From contig NZ_JAFKFW010000013.1 in assembly GCF_017308015.1 (NCBI RefSeq), positions 1-64,000 on the forward strand: 64,000 bases of DNA. Direction: 5' to 3'. Origin of the DNA: Allobosea sp. (lineage in GTDB: Bacteria > Pseudomonadota > Alphaproteobacteria > Rhizobiales > Beijerinckiaceae). The notes below the pieces were generated by a model. It did no database searches and had not been told where the DNA came from. It worked only from the letters and a program-made list of their open reading frames with translations. The number at the start of each line of letters is the position of its first letter. The stretch's first letter is position 1. Shown in pieces: positions 37,494 to 47,630 of this stretch. The translations under genes were made by a program, and so were the position numbers.

Positions 37494-38876
37494 TCAGCCC
37501 GCGATCTGCTTGATGCGGGCGATCATCTCGTCCACGGCCTGCTCGGCGGGGATCTTGTCCTGAACGACGCGATTCACGGCCTTGGCCCAGACGTTCTCGG
37601 CGTTCACGGTCGTGAAGTTGTAGTTGTAGACGAACTGGAACGGCACCGTGCCGTCCTTGTATTGCTTGTAGACGACAGCGCGATGCGGGTCCTTGCCGTC
37701 GGACCAGAACGGCGCCTCGATCGCCTTCAGCGTCGTCGGCACCCAGCGGCCGGCCGAGCCTTCGACGAAGGGCCGCAGGTTCTCGTCCTTCATGAAGAAG
37801 GCCATGAACTCCTTGGCGCGCTTCTTGTTCTTGGCATCGGCGAAGATCACCGCGGTCTTGACGGCGGCGAGGTTGGTCATCTTGCTGCCGTCTGCCTTGA
37901 GCGGGAACTCGGCGGTGCGGATGTTGTCCTCGTAGTTCTTCTTCGCCGCCGCGCGCTGCTCGGCGGTGAGCGCAGCATTGTTCATGTCGTCCATGTGCTT
38001 GCCGGCGATCGAGATCGTGGCGTTATGCGTGGCGACGGTGGTGCGGTTGTGGAAGGCGACGTTGTTGTCGGGGTCCAGCCAGTTCACCGAGGACGGCGGG
38101 GTGCAGCCGCGCTGGAAGATGTTGGCGTAGGACTTCACCGCCTCGACCATCGCCTTCTTGTTCGCAGGCTGGTCGAGCACGATCTTGCCGTTCTCGTCGA
38201 CGACCTGCGCGTTATAGGCGTTGGCGAAGGTCAGGAACGAATAGAAGGTGTCGGACGCCGCGATGCCCATCGGATGACCGATACCGTAGACGCGCTTGCC
38301 CTTGGCGCGCATCGCGCCCTGGACCTTGTCGCACCAGAAATCCCAGTAGCCGTTCCAGGTCTTCGGGATGTCGGCCTCCTTGAAGCCGGCCTCCTCCAGC
38401 ATGTCCTTCCAGTAGGTGATGTGCATCATCTGCTGCTCGACCGGGAAGGCATAGTATGACTTCTTGCCGGCCTTGCCGTTCATCAGGAAGGTGGTCGAGA
38501 GCGCCATCGGCTGGAACTCACCCTTCAGCGGCTCGATCACGTCCGAGACGTCCTCGAGCTTGCCGTCATAGGCCCATTTTCCGGTGGTGCGGAAATCATA
38601 GGTGGTGCAGAAGCCGACATCCGGGGGCGTCCCGGCATCGACCGCGCCGACCGATTTCGTGACGCAATCCTCGGTGGCGTAGAGCGAAAGCTCGACCTTG
38701 ACGCCCGTCGCCTTCTGGAACTTGTCGACGACCGCGAGCAGCGCGTCGTCCTCGCCCTTGTAGAAGCCCTTGGTGAACCAGGCGGTCAGCGTCTCCTGCG
38801 CCATCGCAGCGCCGGACCAGCCCGCGACCACCGCCGCGACAGCCGTTCCCAAGGCGAAATGCCGTACAAGCTTCAT
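37494..38876 (-). CDS. sugar ABC transporter substrate-binding protein
   Basis: This 460-aa periplasmic solute-binding protein of the CUT1 type (family 1) has a signal peptide (LALGTAV-like: HFALGTAVAAVVAGWSGAAM, cleaved after AMA-Q). The mature part begins ETLTAWFTKGFYKGEDDALL. Motifs such as DVGFCTTYDFRTTGKWAYDG, YYAFPVEQQMMHITYWKDML and GRWVPTT fit sugar or polyol binders. Cysteines at DCVTK, DVGFCTT, FWCDK and QRGCTPP could form two disulfides. GGGAGG precedes the ATG. A LacI-type operator lies 15 bp upstream. Confidence 0.9.
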   Translation of the reverse strand: MKLVRHFALGTAVAAVVAGWSGAAMAQETLTAWFTKGFYKGEDDALLAVVDKFQKATGVKVELSLYATEDCVTKSVGAVDAGTPPDVGFCTTYDFRTTGKWAYDGKLEDVSDVIEPLKGEFQPMALSTTFLMNGKAGKKSYYAFPVEQQMMHITYWKDMLEEAGFKEADIPKTWNGYWDFWCDKVQGAMRAKGKRVYGIGHPMGIAASDTFYSFLTFANAYNAQVVDENGKIVLDQPANKKAMVEAVKSYANIFQRGCTPPSSVNWLDPDNNVAFHNRTTVATHNATISIAGKHMDDMNNAALTAEQRAAAKKNYEDNIRTAEFPLKADGSKMTNLAAVKTAVIFADAKNKKRAKEFMAFFMKDENLRPFVEGSAGRWVPTTLKAIEAPFWSDGKDPHRAVVYKQYKDGTVPFQFVYNYNFTTVNAENVWAKAVNRVVQDKIPAEQAVDEMIARIKQIAG

Positions 38877-38890
38877 TCGGTAACCTCCCG

Positions 38891-38906
38891 TTTAAACCGT
38901 TTTAAA
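38891..38906. promoter_or_regulatory. LacI-family operator upstream of the sugar ABC operon
   Basis: On the minus strand TTTAAAACGGTTTAAA is a 16-bp palindrome with one mismatched pair and a central CG, the hallmark of LacI/GalR operators. It lies 15 bp upstream of the binding-protein ATG, where bound repressor would block transcription. No lacI-type gene is in the window. Confidence 0.65.
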
Positions 38907-39108
38907 GCGACCTTATGATCGTCTTGCCGCGACCCTAGTCGAAAAGCCCCGCACGAAACAAGCCGGCGCGCCCACACAAATAGTATTTTTAATTCCAGGG
39001 CACGCAAGCGGCCGGGAAGTGGAAACCTGCCGCCCGTTTCATGGACCTGTCATCTGACAGAGCTACCGGCAGCGCCATCTCGCAACAGCGACCAAGATGG
39101 AGTCCAAC

Positions 39109-40089
39109 ATGCAGCGCAAGGCCCTGAGCGCCTTCACCCTCGCCGCCGCCCTCGCCGCCGCGCCGCAGGTTCTCGCCGCCGAAGGCAAGCTGGTGCTGTA
39201 TACCAGCCAGCCCAATACCGACGCCCAGCAGACGATCGACGCTTTCAAGGCGAAATATCCGAAGATCGAGGTTTCCTTCGTCCGCGACGGCACGCCGCGC
39301 GTCATGGCCAAGCTCAAGGCCGAGTTCGAGGCCGGCGCGCCGCAGGCCGACGTGCTGCTCATCGCCGATGCCGTGACCATGGAGGGCCTCAAGAAGGACG
39401 GGCGCCTGCTCGCCCATGACAAGGCCGATCTCGTCGCCTACCCCGCCGGCATCCACGACCCGCAGAAGATGTGGTTCGCGACCAAGCTGATCACCACCGG
39501 CATCGTCTACAACACCAAGGCTGCGATGAAGCCCGCGAGCTGGACGGACCTCATCAAGCCCGAGGCGAAGAACCAGCTGGCGATGCCGAGCCCGCTGAAT
39601 TCGGGTGCCGCGCTGATCCACACGATCACCCTGACCAGCAACCTCAAGGAAGGCTGGGGCTTCTACGAGAAGCTCAAGGAGAACGGCACGCTCGCCGCCG
39701 GCGCCAATGGCGACATCCTGCGCCAGGTCGCCACCGGCGAAAAGCTCTACGGCATGATCGTCGACTTCATGCCGATCCGCGAAAAGGCCAAGGGCGCGCC
39801 GGTCGAGTTCGTCTTCCCGAGCGAGGGCGTCTCCGCCGTCAGCGAGCCGGTCGCGATCCTGAAGTCCACCAGGAACCCGGAAGCCGCCAAGGCCTTCGTC
39901 GACTTCCTGCTCTCGAAGGAGGGCCAGGAACTTGCGCTGAAGCAGGGCTATGTCGCCGCCCATCCCGACGTCGCCCTGCCGGCCGGCTATCCCGCCCGCA
40001 GCGCGATCAAGCTGATGACCTTCGATGCCGCCAAGGCCCTGGCTGACGAGACGGCGGCCCGCAAGCGCTTCGGTTCGATCTTCGAGTGA
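39109..40089 (+). CDS. ferric iron ABC transporter substrate-binding protein (FbpA-like)
   Basis: This 326-aa periplasmic binding protein of the FbpA/AfuA and 2-aminoethylphosphonate-binder superfamily has a signal peptide (MQRKALSAFTLAAALAAAPQ, cleaved after VLA-A). The mature chain starts EGKLVLYTSQPNTDAQQTID. The ligand-hinge motifs ADVLLIADAVTMEGLKKDGRL, GIVYNTKA and SPLNSGAALIHTI match this group. Iron binders carry a C-terminal tyrosine pair; that signature is not clear here, so a phosphonate or other anion is possible. I prefer the ATG at 39109 (GGAG 7 bp upstream) over 39097. A two-domain permease gene follows. Confidence 0.82.
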   Translation: MQRKALSAFTLAAALAAAPQVLAAEGKLVLYTSQPNTDAQQTIDAFKAKYPKIEVSFVRDGTPRVMAKLKAEFEAGAPQADVLLIADAVTMEGLKKDGRLLAHDKADLVAYPAGIHDPQKMWFATKLITTGIVYNTKAAMKPASWTDLIKPEAKNQLAMPSPLNSGAALIHTITLTSNLKEGWGFYEKLKENGTLAAGANGDILRQVATGEKLYGMIVDFMPIREKAKGAPVEFVFPSEGVSAVSEPVAILKSTRNPEAAKAFVDFLLSKEGQELALKQGYVAAHPDVALPAGYPARSAIKLMTFDAAKALADETAARKRFGSIFE

Positions 40090-40120
40090 GAGCAGCCTTG
40101 CTATCGCGGCGGCCAGTGCG

Positions 40121-41872
40121 ATGACGCTGGCCCTTGCCCGAAACAACCGGCGGGAAGCCGCGATCGCAGCCCCGCCGGTTTCGCGTCTGCGTCTGCCGGA
40201 AGGCTGGGGCCTGCCGGCGCTCGTCGTCGCGGTCGCGCTGCTGCTCGGCGGCCTGCCCTTTTTGCGACTGGTCGCGGCGGCCTTCGCGCCCGGCTGGCAG
40301 TTCGCGCCGGGCGAAGCCGTTGCCGAGATGACGAGCCGCACGGCGGCGGCGGCGACCTGGCATACGCTGGAGACGGCCGCGCTCTCGGCGCTCGGCGCAC
40401 TCTTCGTCGGTGGCATCGTCGCTTTGGCGCTCGGCGTCACCAATGTCAGGGGCAAGCGCCCGCTGGCCTTCGCCTTCGTCTTCTCGATGATGATTGCGCC
40501 CCAGGTGGCCGCTCTCGCCTTCCTCAGCCTGCTCGCGCCGAACTCGCAGATCCTTTCGCTGATCGGGCTTGCGCCGCCACCGGGCACGCCGAACCCTCTG
40601 CTCGGGCGGGGTGGCATCATCCTCGTCATGGCTCTGCACCATGCGCCGCTCGTCGCGATCACACTCTGGACGGGGCTGCGCAGCATCCCGCAATCCCTGA
40701 TCGAAGCCGCGCAGATGGAAGGCGCTGCGCCCGCGACCATCACCGCGCGGATCGTCGTCCCGGTGCTGCGGCCGCAGATCATCGCCGGCGGGCTGATCGC
40801 CTTCGTCGCAGGCGTCGGCAATTTCGGCATCCCTGCCCTGCTCGGCCTGCCCGTGAACTACCTGACGCTGCCGACGCTGATCTATCGCCGGCTGTCGAGC
40901 TTCGGCCCGTCGAGCCTCGGCGAGACGGCGGCGCTCGCCATTCTGGTCGGCGTCATCGCCACGCTCGGTATCGTCGCAGCAGCATTCGCTGGCCGCAACC
41001 AGCACGGCAAGATCGAGATCGAGCGGCCGCTCGAGCCGTATTGGCTGCTCGGCCCGGCCCGGCCCGTCGTCGTCGCCGGTCTCTGGCTGCTGCTCACGTT
41101 GAAACTCGGACTGCCGCTGCTCGCCCTGCTGAGCGAGGCGCTGACGCCAGCGCTTGGCGTGCCGCTTTCCTGGCAGGTTCTGACCTTCGACAAGTTCACG
41201 GAAGTTCTGCTCCGTCAGACCGTAACCATGCGCGCCTTCCGCAACTCGCTGCTCTTCGCCGGCAGCGCCGCGCTGATCCTCGCAGTCCTCGCCATCGTCT
41301 TCGCCTATGCGCTCGAGCGGCGGCTCGGCAAGCTCCGGCGCGCCGTCGAGCTGATGATCGAACTTCCCTATGCCCTGCCCGGCATCGTCCTCGCCATAGC
41401 CTGCATCCTGATCTTCCTGAAGCCGCTGCCATTGATCGGCGTCAGCATCTACGGCACGCCCTTCATCATCCTCTTCGCGTATCTCGCCCGCTTCCTGCCG
41501 CTGGCGCTGAAAGCACCGCTCGCCGCGATGACCCAGATCGAGGCGCATCACGAGGATGCCGCGAAGCTCGACGGCGCCAGCCTCACGCAGATGCTGCGCT
41601 TCATCGTCGCTCCGATTCTGGCCCCGGCGGCAGCCGTCTCGGCGCTGATGGTCTTCCTCGTCGCCTTCAACGAACTGACGGTCTCGGCACTGCTCTGGTC
41701 GTCGGGCACGGAGACGCTCGGCGTCGTGCTGTTCAGCCTCAAGGAAGCGGGCCTCGCCGGCGAGGCCGCGGCGGTGGCGATCAGCGCCTGCGCCGTCATC
41801 CTCACTGTCATGCTGCTGCTCGACCTGATCGGCCGCAACCGGAAGCACAATATCCTGCCCTGGCGGATTTGA
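40121..41872 (+). CDS. ferric iron-type ABC transporter permease (FbpB-like, two fused halves)
   Basis: This 583-aa permease has about 12 membrane helices, two permease domains in one chain as in FbpB/SfuB. There are two EAA loops: LIEAAQMEGAAPATITARIV in the first half and HEDAAKLDGASLTQMLRFIV in the second. The ATG at 40121 lies 31 bp after the binding-protein stop; its ribosome-binding site is weak, and a TTG at 40100 is an alternative. No ATPase gene follows; the next gene is a diguanylate cyclase. The transporter therefore needs an ATPase encoded elsewhere. Confidence 0.88.
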   Translation: MTLALARNNRREAAIAAPPVSRLRLPEGWGLPALVVAVALLLGGLPFLRLVAAAFAPGWQFAPGEAVAEMTSRTAAAATWHTLETAALSALGALFVGGIVALALGVTNVRGKRPLAFAFVFSMMIAPQVAALAFLSLLAPNSQILSLIGLAPPPGTPNPLLGRGGIILVMALHHAPLVAITLWTGLRSIPQSLIEAAQMEGAAPATITARIVVPVLRPQIIAGGLIAFVAGVGNFGIPALLGLPVNYLTLPTLIYRRLSSFGPSSLGETAALAILVGVIATLGIVAAAFAGRNQHGKIEIERPLEPYWLLGPARPVVVAGLWLLLTLKLGLPLLALLSEALTPALGVPLSWQVLTFDKFTEVLLRQTVTMRAFRNSLLFAGSAALILAVLAIVFAYALERRLGKLRRAVELMIELPYALPGIVLAIACILIFLKPLPLIGVSIYGTPFIILFAYLARFLPLALKAPLAAMTQIEAHHEDAAKLDGASLTQMLRFIVAPILAPAAAVSALMVFLVAFNELTVSALLWSSGTETLGVVLFSLKEAGLAGEAAAVAISACAVILTVMLLLDLIGRNRKHNILPWRI

Positions 41873-41939
41873 AGGATCGCATAAGGCCGGGCGGACAGAT
41901 GTGACGGAAAATTAAACGTGCGGGCGCCCTAGATGGACC

Positions 41940-43241
41940 ATGGATGCCTATCAGACATTGCAGGCCAAGGCAGAAACCGTTCCGGACGACCGCCAGATCC
42001 TCGTCATCGAGGACTCCCGGACCTTCTCGCTGGCGCTGCGGCAGCTTCTCCACGCCGAGACCGGGCTGCCCGTCACGACCTGCGCGTCGCTGAAAGAGGT
42101 CAGCGACCTGATCGTCGCCGCGCCCGGCGCCTACGCGATCGCCGTCGTCGACCTCAACCTGCCCGACGCCCCGCGCGGCGAGGCTCTGGACTGGACCGTG
42201 ACGCACGGCATTCCTTCCGTCGTCTTCACCGCCACTTTCGATCTCGCCACACGCGGGCGGATCATGGAGCGGGAGGTCATCGATTACGTCTTGAAGGACA
42301 ACGAGTTCGCCCTTCCCAATATCGTCGCCACGGTCAAGCGCGCGCTCAACAACCGTAACACCCGCATCCTCGTGGTCGACGATACCCGCACGACCCGCAA
42401 GGTGCTCGCGCGGATGCTATCGATCCAGCAATACGCCGTGGTCGAAGCCGGCTCCGGGCATGAGGCGCTGGCGATTCTGGAGAGCAATCCCGACATCCAG
42501 CTCGTCGTCAGCGACTACTACATGCCTGACATGGACGGCTTCGAGCTGGCGCGGCGCATCCGCCGGCAGCATCCGAACGTACGCGTCCTCGGCATCTCCT
42601 CATCGACCGACCGGCAGACCTCGGCAGGCTTCCTCAAGGCCGGCGCGCATGATTTCGTCTCGCGCCCCTTCGTGCTCGAGGAACTGCAATGCCGCATCGC
42701 CTCCAATGTCGAGGTGCTCGACCAGCTCAGGCAATTGCAGGACCTCGCCGCGCGCGATTTCCTCACCGGCCTGTTCAACCGCCGCCACTTCTTCGCGCGC
42801 GGGCGGCAACTCATCAGCGAAGCGCGCGAAATGGGCCTGCCGATCTCCGTCGCCATTCTCGACATCGATCACTTCAAGCAGCTCAACGACCGCCACGGCC
42901 ATGACGGCGGTGACAAGGCGCTGACCGCCGTCGCAAGAACACTCGGCTCCATGGCAGAGCGCGGCTTCAACCTGCTGGCCCGCATCGGTGGCGAAGAGTT
43001 CGCGATCATCTTCCCCGGTGCCGATCTCGCCGAGGCCGAGCGTCTGTGCGACGGCATCCGGACGGCCATCGCGAGCAAGCCCCTGACGATCGAAGGGGAG
43101 CCTCTGCCGCTTACCGTTTCAATCGGCGTCGCCGCGCTGGCTCCCGATGCCCTGCTCGAAACCTGCCTCGGCCAGGCGGACGAGGCACTCTACATCGCCA
43201 AGCAGGACGGGCGCGACAGAGTCCGCTCCGCCGCTGCCTGA
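41940..43241 (+). CDS. PleD-like response regulator, diguanylate cyclase
   Basis: This 433-aa protein has two receiver domains and a GGDEF domain, the layout of PleD, which makes cyclic di-GMP when phosphorylated. Receiver 1 has acidic E24/D25 and D71 in AVVDLNLPD. Receiver 2 has D147/D148 and phospho-acceptor D192 in VVSDYYMPDMDG, but Arg (R242, SRPF) replaces the conserved lysine. The cyclase domain has DFLTGLFNRRHF, DIDHFKQLNDRHGHDGGD and active-site GGEEF at 350-354. The inhibitory-site RxxD is not in its normal place upstream of GGEEF, so product inhibition may be absent. It is convergent with a LysR gene (6-bp gap). Confidence 0.93.
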   Translation: MDAYQTLQAKAETVPDDRQILVIEDSRTFSLALRQLLHAETGLPVTTCASLKEVSDLIVAAPGAYAIAVVDLNLPDAPRGEALDWTVTHGIPSVVFTATFDLATRGRIMEREVIDYVLKDNEFALPNIVATVKRALNNRNTRILVVDDTRTTRKVLARMLSIQQYAVVEAGSGHEALAILESNPDIQLVVSDYYMPDMDGFELARRIRRQHPNVRVLGISSSTDRQTSAGFLKAGAHDFVSRPFVLEELQCRIASNVEVLDQLRQLQDLAARDFLTGLFNRRHFFARGRQLISEAREMGLPISVAILDIDHFKQLNDRHGHDGGDKALTAVARTLGSMAERGFNLLARIGGEEFAIIFPGADLAEAERLCDGIRTAIASKPLTIEGEPLPLTVSIGVAALAPDALLETCLGQADEALYIAKQDGRDRVRSAAA

Positions 43242-43247
43242 CCCCCG

Positions 43248-44177
43248 TTACTCTGCCGCGGCCCGCGGCTCGGCTCTCTGCTCGCCCATCAGCAGGGCCC
43301 GGGACGCCTTCACCTCTCGGACGACGAAGTCGACGATGGCGCGCACCCGCGCCACATCCTTCAGGTCGGCATGAACGAGCAGCCAGAAGGAACGCGTGAT
43401 CGAGACCGTTTCGGGCAGAACCGGCACGAGCCGCTTCTGCCCCTCGGCCATGAAATGATGGATCACGCCGATACCGGCACCGGCCACCACCGCATTCATC
43501 TGGGCGATGACGCTGGAACTCTGGACATGGGCACGCAGGCCCTTCGCGACCTCGTCGAGATAGTCGAGCTCAGGCGAGAAGATCAGGTCGTCGATATAGC
43601 CGATGATGCGGTGCTCGAAGAGATCCTCCGGTTTCGCCACCGGCGGCATCGAGGCCAGATATTCCGGCGAGGCATAGAGGCCGAGGCGGTAGTCCGAGAG
43701 CTTGCGGGCGACGACCTTGCCTTCCTTGGGCGGGGCCAGCGTGATCGCGACATCGGCCTCGCGCTTCGAGAGCGAGAGCAGACGCGGCATGGCGATGAGC
43801 TGGATCTCCAGGCCGGGATAGGACTTCGCAAAGAGCGCCAGTCGCGGCGCCAGGAACGACGTGCCGAAACCATCGGGCGCGCCTATCCTGACCGTGCCGG
43901 AGAGCGCCATGTCGGCGCCGCCGATATCGCTCTGGATCGCCAGCGCCTCGGTCTCCATGCTCTCGGCCTTGGCGAGCAGGCGCTCGCCATGGGCGGTCAG
44001 CGTATACCCTTGAGGGCGGCGCTCGAAGAGCTTGGCCTTGAGCGCCTCCTCCAGCGAGGTGATGCGGCGCGAGACGGTGGCGTGGTCGGCTCCGAGCCGG
44101 CGCGCAGCCGCGGTCAGGCGCCCGGAACGCGCCACGGCGAGGAAGAAACGGAGATCGTCCCAGTCGAAGCGCTCCAA
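43248..44177 (-). CDS. LysR-type regulator, probable regulator of the mms (valine) cluster
   Basis: This 309-aa LysR protein has its DNA-binding domain at the N-terminus (DDLRFFLAVARSGRLTAAARRL, then DHATVSRRITSLEEAL). The effector domain includes VRIGAPDGFGTSFLAPRL and SREADVAIT-like KREADVAITLAPP. I place the start at a TTG (44177), since GGGGAGAGG lies just upstream and the length then matches the family; an ATG at 44240 would add unrelated residues. It is divergent from mmsA, with a large inverted repeat in the gap. Control of the valine genes is inferred from position. Confidence 0.86.
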   Translation of the reverse strand: MERFDWDDLRFFLAVARSGRLTAAARRLGADHATVSRRITSLEEALKAKLFERRPQGYTLTAHGERLLAKAESMETEALAIQSDIGGADMALSGTVRIGAPDGFGTSFLAPRLALFAKSYPGLEIQLIAMPRLLSLSKREADVAITLAPPKEGKVVARKLSDYRLGLYASPEYLASMPPVAKPEDLFEHRIIGYIDDLIFSPELDYLDEVAKGLRAHVQSSSVIAQMNAVVAGAGIGVIHHFMAEGQKRLVPVLPETVSITRSFWLLVHADLKDVARVRAIVDFVVREVKASRALLMGEQRAEPRAAAE

Positions 44178-44196
44178 GGCCCTCTCCCCATATTTG

Positions 44197-44245
44197 CGTT
44201 TGCGCACGGCCAACGTTCTACTCTCGCTATAGCCGTGCACAAACG
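44197..44245. promoter_or_regulatory. inverted-repeat operator between LysR gene and mmsA
   Basis: CGTTTGCGCACGGC (44197-44210) and GCCGTGCACAAACG (44232-44245) are 14-bp arms with one mismatch, 21 bp apart. The centre-to-centre spacing is 35 bp, suitable for a LysR tetramer. A TATAG sequence lies in the spacer at 44229-44233. This is the likely shared control region. Confidence 0.65.
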
Positions 44246-44300
44246 TGAATGGTAGGGAAGTGGCAAGATCAACGCACCATCAGTTCGTAGGGAGGGCGCG

Positions 44301-45797
<1,497 letters not shown>

Positions 45798-45819
45798 GGC
45801 GCCACCGACGGAGGAGGCC

Positions 45820-46368
45820 ATGGAGCGACCGCTGCGGATCATCGCATCGTCGCTCGCCCTTCTCTGCGGCCTGGCCATGCCGGCCTTTCCGCAGGAGGCC
45901 CCGCCGCCCACCTCGCCCGGCGATGCCCTCTGCGAAACAGGCATCGTCGAGCACCTGACCCTCGACGATGCCCAGCGCAGCCATTGCCAAAGGCTCTGGC
46001 AAAGACGGATCGAGGAAAGCCGCCAGCGCAGTAAGGCGCATGTCGCGCGCATCATCGAGGGAAACCGGCTGCGGCGGGAGCTGGAAGCCAGCCTGCCGCC
46101 GCCACCGCCTCCGCCGGTAACCGTCGAGAGCTTCCTCGGCGGCGATCTCGCCTATGGCGACGTTGTCGTGACCGACAAGGGACCCCGCGTCTTCGTCGGC
46201 AAAGCAGGCGAGCCTGCGTCGGTCGAGGATTTCGTGGCCCTCGACTCGGCCCGGTCTCCGCATCGCGGCCGGGCCAAACCTTACGACGGGGCCTATCCGC
46301 AGGCACAGCGTCCCCAGGCTGCAAAGCCGCGGATTACCGCCCCAAGCCAGCAGGAGCGCAAGCCTTGA
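45820..46368 (+). CDS. small secreted proline-rich protein with GDVVVT...DFVAL motif
   Basis: This 182-aa protein has a signal peptide ([20 protein letters not shown], cleaved near AFP-Q). A helical segment with two cysteines follows ([21 protein letters not shown]), then a polyproline run (PPPPPPP, about 88-94). The conserved C-terminal motif is [20 protein letters not shown]...DFVAL (about 105-140), and the tail is basic and Pro/Gln-rich. The motif recurs in the protein at 32450-32941. GGAGGAGG precedes the ATG. Its stop overlaps the TTG start of isobutyryl-CoA dehydrogenase (TTGA), so the two are coupled despite acting in different compartments. I know no function. Confidence 0.75.
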   Translation: MERPLRIIASSLALLCGLAMPAFPQEAPPPTSPGDALCETGIVEHLTLDDAQRSHCQRLWQRRIEESRQRSKAHVARIIEGNRLRRELEASLPPPPPPPVTVESFLGGDLAYGDVVVTDKGPRVFVGKAGEPASVEDFVALDSARSPHRGRAKPYDGAYPQAQRPQAAKPRITAPSQQERKP

Positions 46369-47519
46369 GCCCGTTTTCCCTGACAGAGGACCAGATCGCC
46401 ATCCGCGACATGGCGCAGGACTTCGCCGCCGAGGCGCTGGCGCCCCATGCCGCGCGCTGGGACGAGGAGAAGCATTTCCCGGTCGAGGAGATGCGCGCCG
46501 CCGCGGCGCTCGGCATGGGCGGCATCTATATCCGCGACGATGTCGGCGGCTCGGGCCTCACCCGGCTTGACGCCGCCCTGATCTTCGAGGCGCTTTCGAC
46601 GGGATGCCCGACGGTGGCGGCCTATATCTCCATCCACAACATGTGCGCCTGGATGATCGACCGCTACGGCTCGGACGAGCAGCGCCAGAACTTTCTGCCC
46701 AAGCTCTGCACGATGGAGCATCTGGCGAGCTACTGCCTGACGGAGCCCGGGGCCGGCTCCGATGCCGCCGCACTGAAGACCAGGGCCGTGCTGGACGGTG
46801 ATCACTATGTCCTCGACGGACAAAAGCAGTTCATCTCCGGCGCCGGGGTCTCCGATATCTATGTGGTGATGGCCCGCACCGGCGAGGCCGGCCCTTCCGG
46901 CATATCGACCATCGTCATCGAGAAGGACACGCCCGGCCTCTCCTTCGGTGCCAACGAGAAGAAGATGGGCTGGAACGCCCAGCCTACGCGGGCCGTGATC
47001 CTCGAGAATTGCCGCGTCCCGGTGGCGAACCGCCTCGGCCCCGAGGGCATCGGCTTCAAGATCGCCATGGCCGGGCTCGACGGCGGCCGTCTCAATATCG
47101 GCGCCTGCTCGCTCGGCGGTGCACAAGGAGCACTCGACCGGTCTCTGGCTTATGCCCGGGAGCGCAAGGCCTTTGGCAGCGCGATCGCCGATTTCCAGGC
47201 GCTTCAGTTCAAGCTCGCCGACATGGCGACGGAGCTTGAAGCAGCGCGTAGCCTGCTCTGGCGCGCCGCCGCCGCGCTCGATGCCAAGACGCCGGACGCG
47301 ACGAAGCTCTGCGCCATGGCCAAGCGCATCGCGACCGATACCGGTTTCGATGTCGCAAATGACGCCCTGCAGATCCACGGTGGCTACGGCTATCTCGCCG
47401 ATTACGGGATTGAGAAGATCGTCCGGGATCTGCGCGTCCACCAGATTCTGGAGGGCACCAACGAGGTCATGCGCATGATCGTCGCACGCGGACTGGTGGG
47501 CCGGTCGAAGGGGAACTGA
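46365..47519 (+). CDS. isobutyryl-CoA dehydrogenase (ACAD8-like)
   Basis: FAD acyl-CoA dehydrogenase that forms methacrylyl-CoA from isobutyryl-CoA in valine breakdown. The 384-aa protein has [18 protein letters not shown] and [20 protein letters not shown] as FAD/substrate loops. The catalytic glutamate is E363 in [37 protein letters not shown] and the context (mmsA, mmsB) favour isobutyryl-CoA over other short acyl-CoAs. The start is TTG at 46365 overlapping the previous stop, with AGGAG 10 bp upstream. Confidence 0.9.
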   Translation: MSPFSLTEDQIAIRDMAQDFAAEALAPHAARWDEEKHFPVEEMRAAAALGMGGIYIRDDVGGSGLTRLDAALIFEALSTGCPTVAAYISIHNMCAWMIDRYGSDEQRQNFLPKLCTMEHLASYCLTEPGAGSDAAALKTRAVLDGDHYVLDGQKQFISGAGVSDIYVVMARTGEAGPSGISTIVIEKDTPGLSFGANEKKMGWNAQPTRAVILENCRVPVANRLGPEGIGFKIAMAGLDGGRLNIGACSLGGAQGALDRSLAYARERKAFGSAIADFQALQFKLADMATELEAARSLLWRAAAALDAKTPDATKLCAMAKRIATDTGFDVANDALQIHGGYGYLADYGIEKIVRDLRVHQILEGTNEVMRMIVARGLVGRSKGN

Positions 47520-47520
47520 C

Positions 47521-47607
47521 GCGGGTCGGCGATCCGGGACAACAAGACGAGAAAGCTCTTTTCCGATGCGATCCCGCGGCTGCTCTTAGCACGGCCCGGG
47601 ATGACAC
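47521..47607. repeat. intergenic repeat unit inside the valine cluster
   Basis: GATCCGGGACAAC and, further on, GGCCCGGGATGACA form divergent arms of a CCGGGATGAC-type repeat related to the palindrome at 50038-50068. It separates the dehydrogenase and mmsB by about 110 bp. Confidence 0.4.
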
Positions 47608-47630
47608 CAAGAACGACGGGAGGATACGAC

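Noticed and set aside
40007-41848. 613-codon minus-strand ORF opposite the FbpB-like permease
   Set aside because: Very Arg/Asp/Glu/Gln-rich, no motifs; the plus strand encodes a clear two-domain permease.
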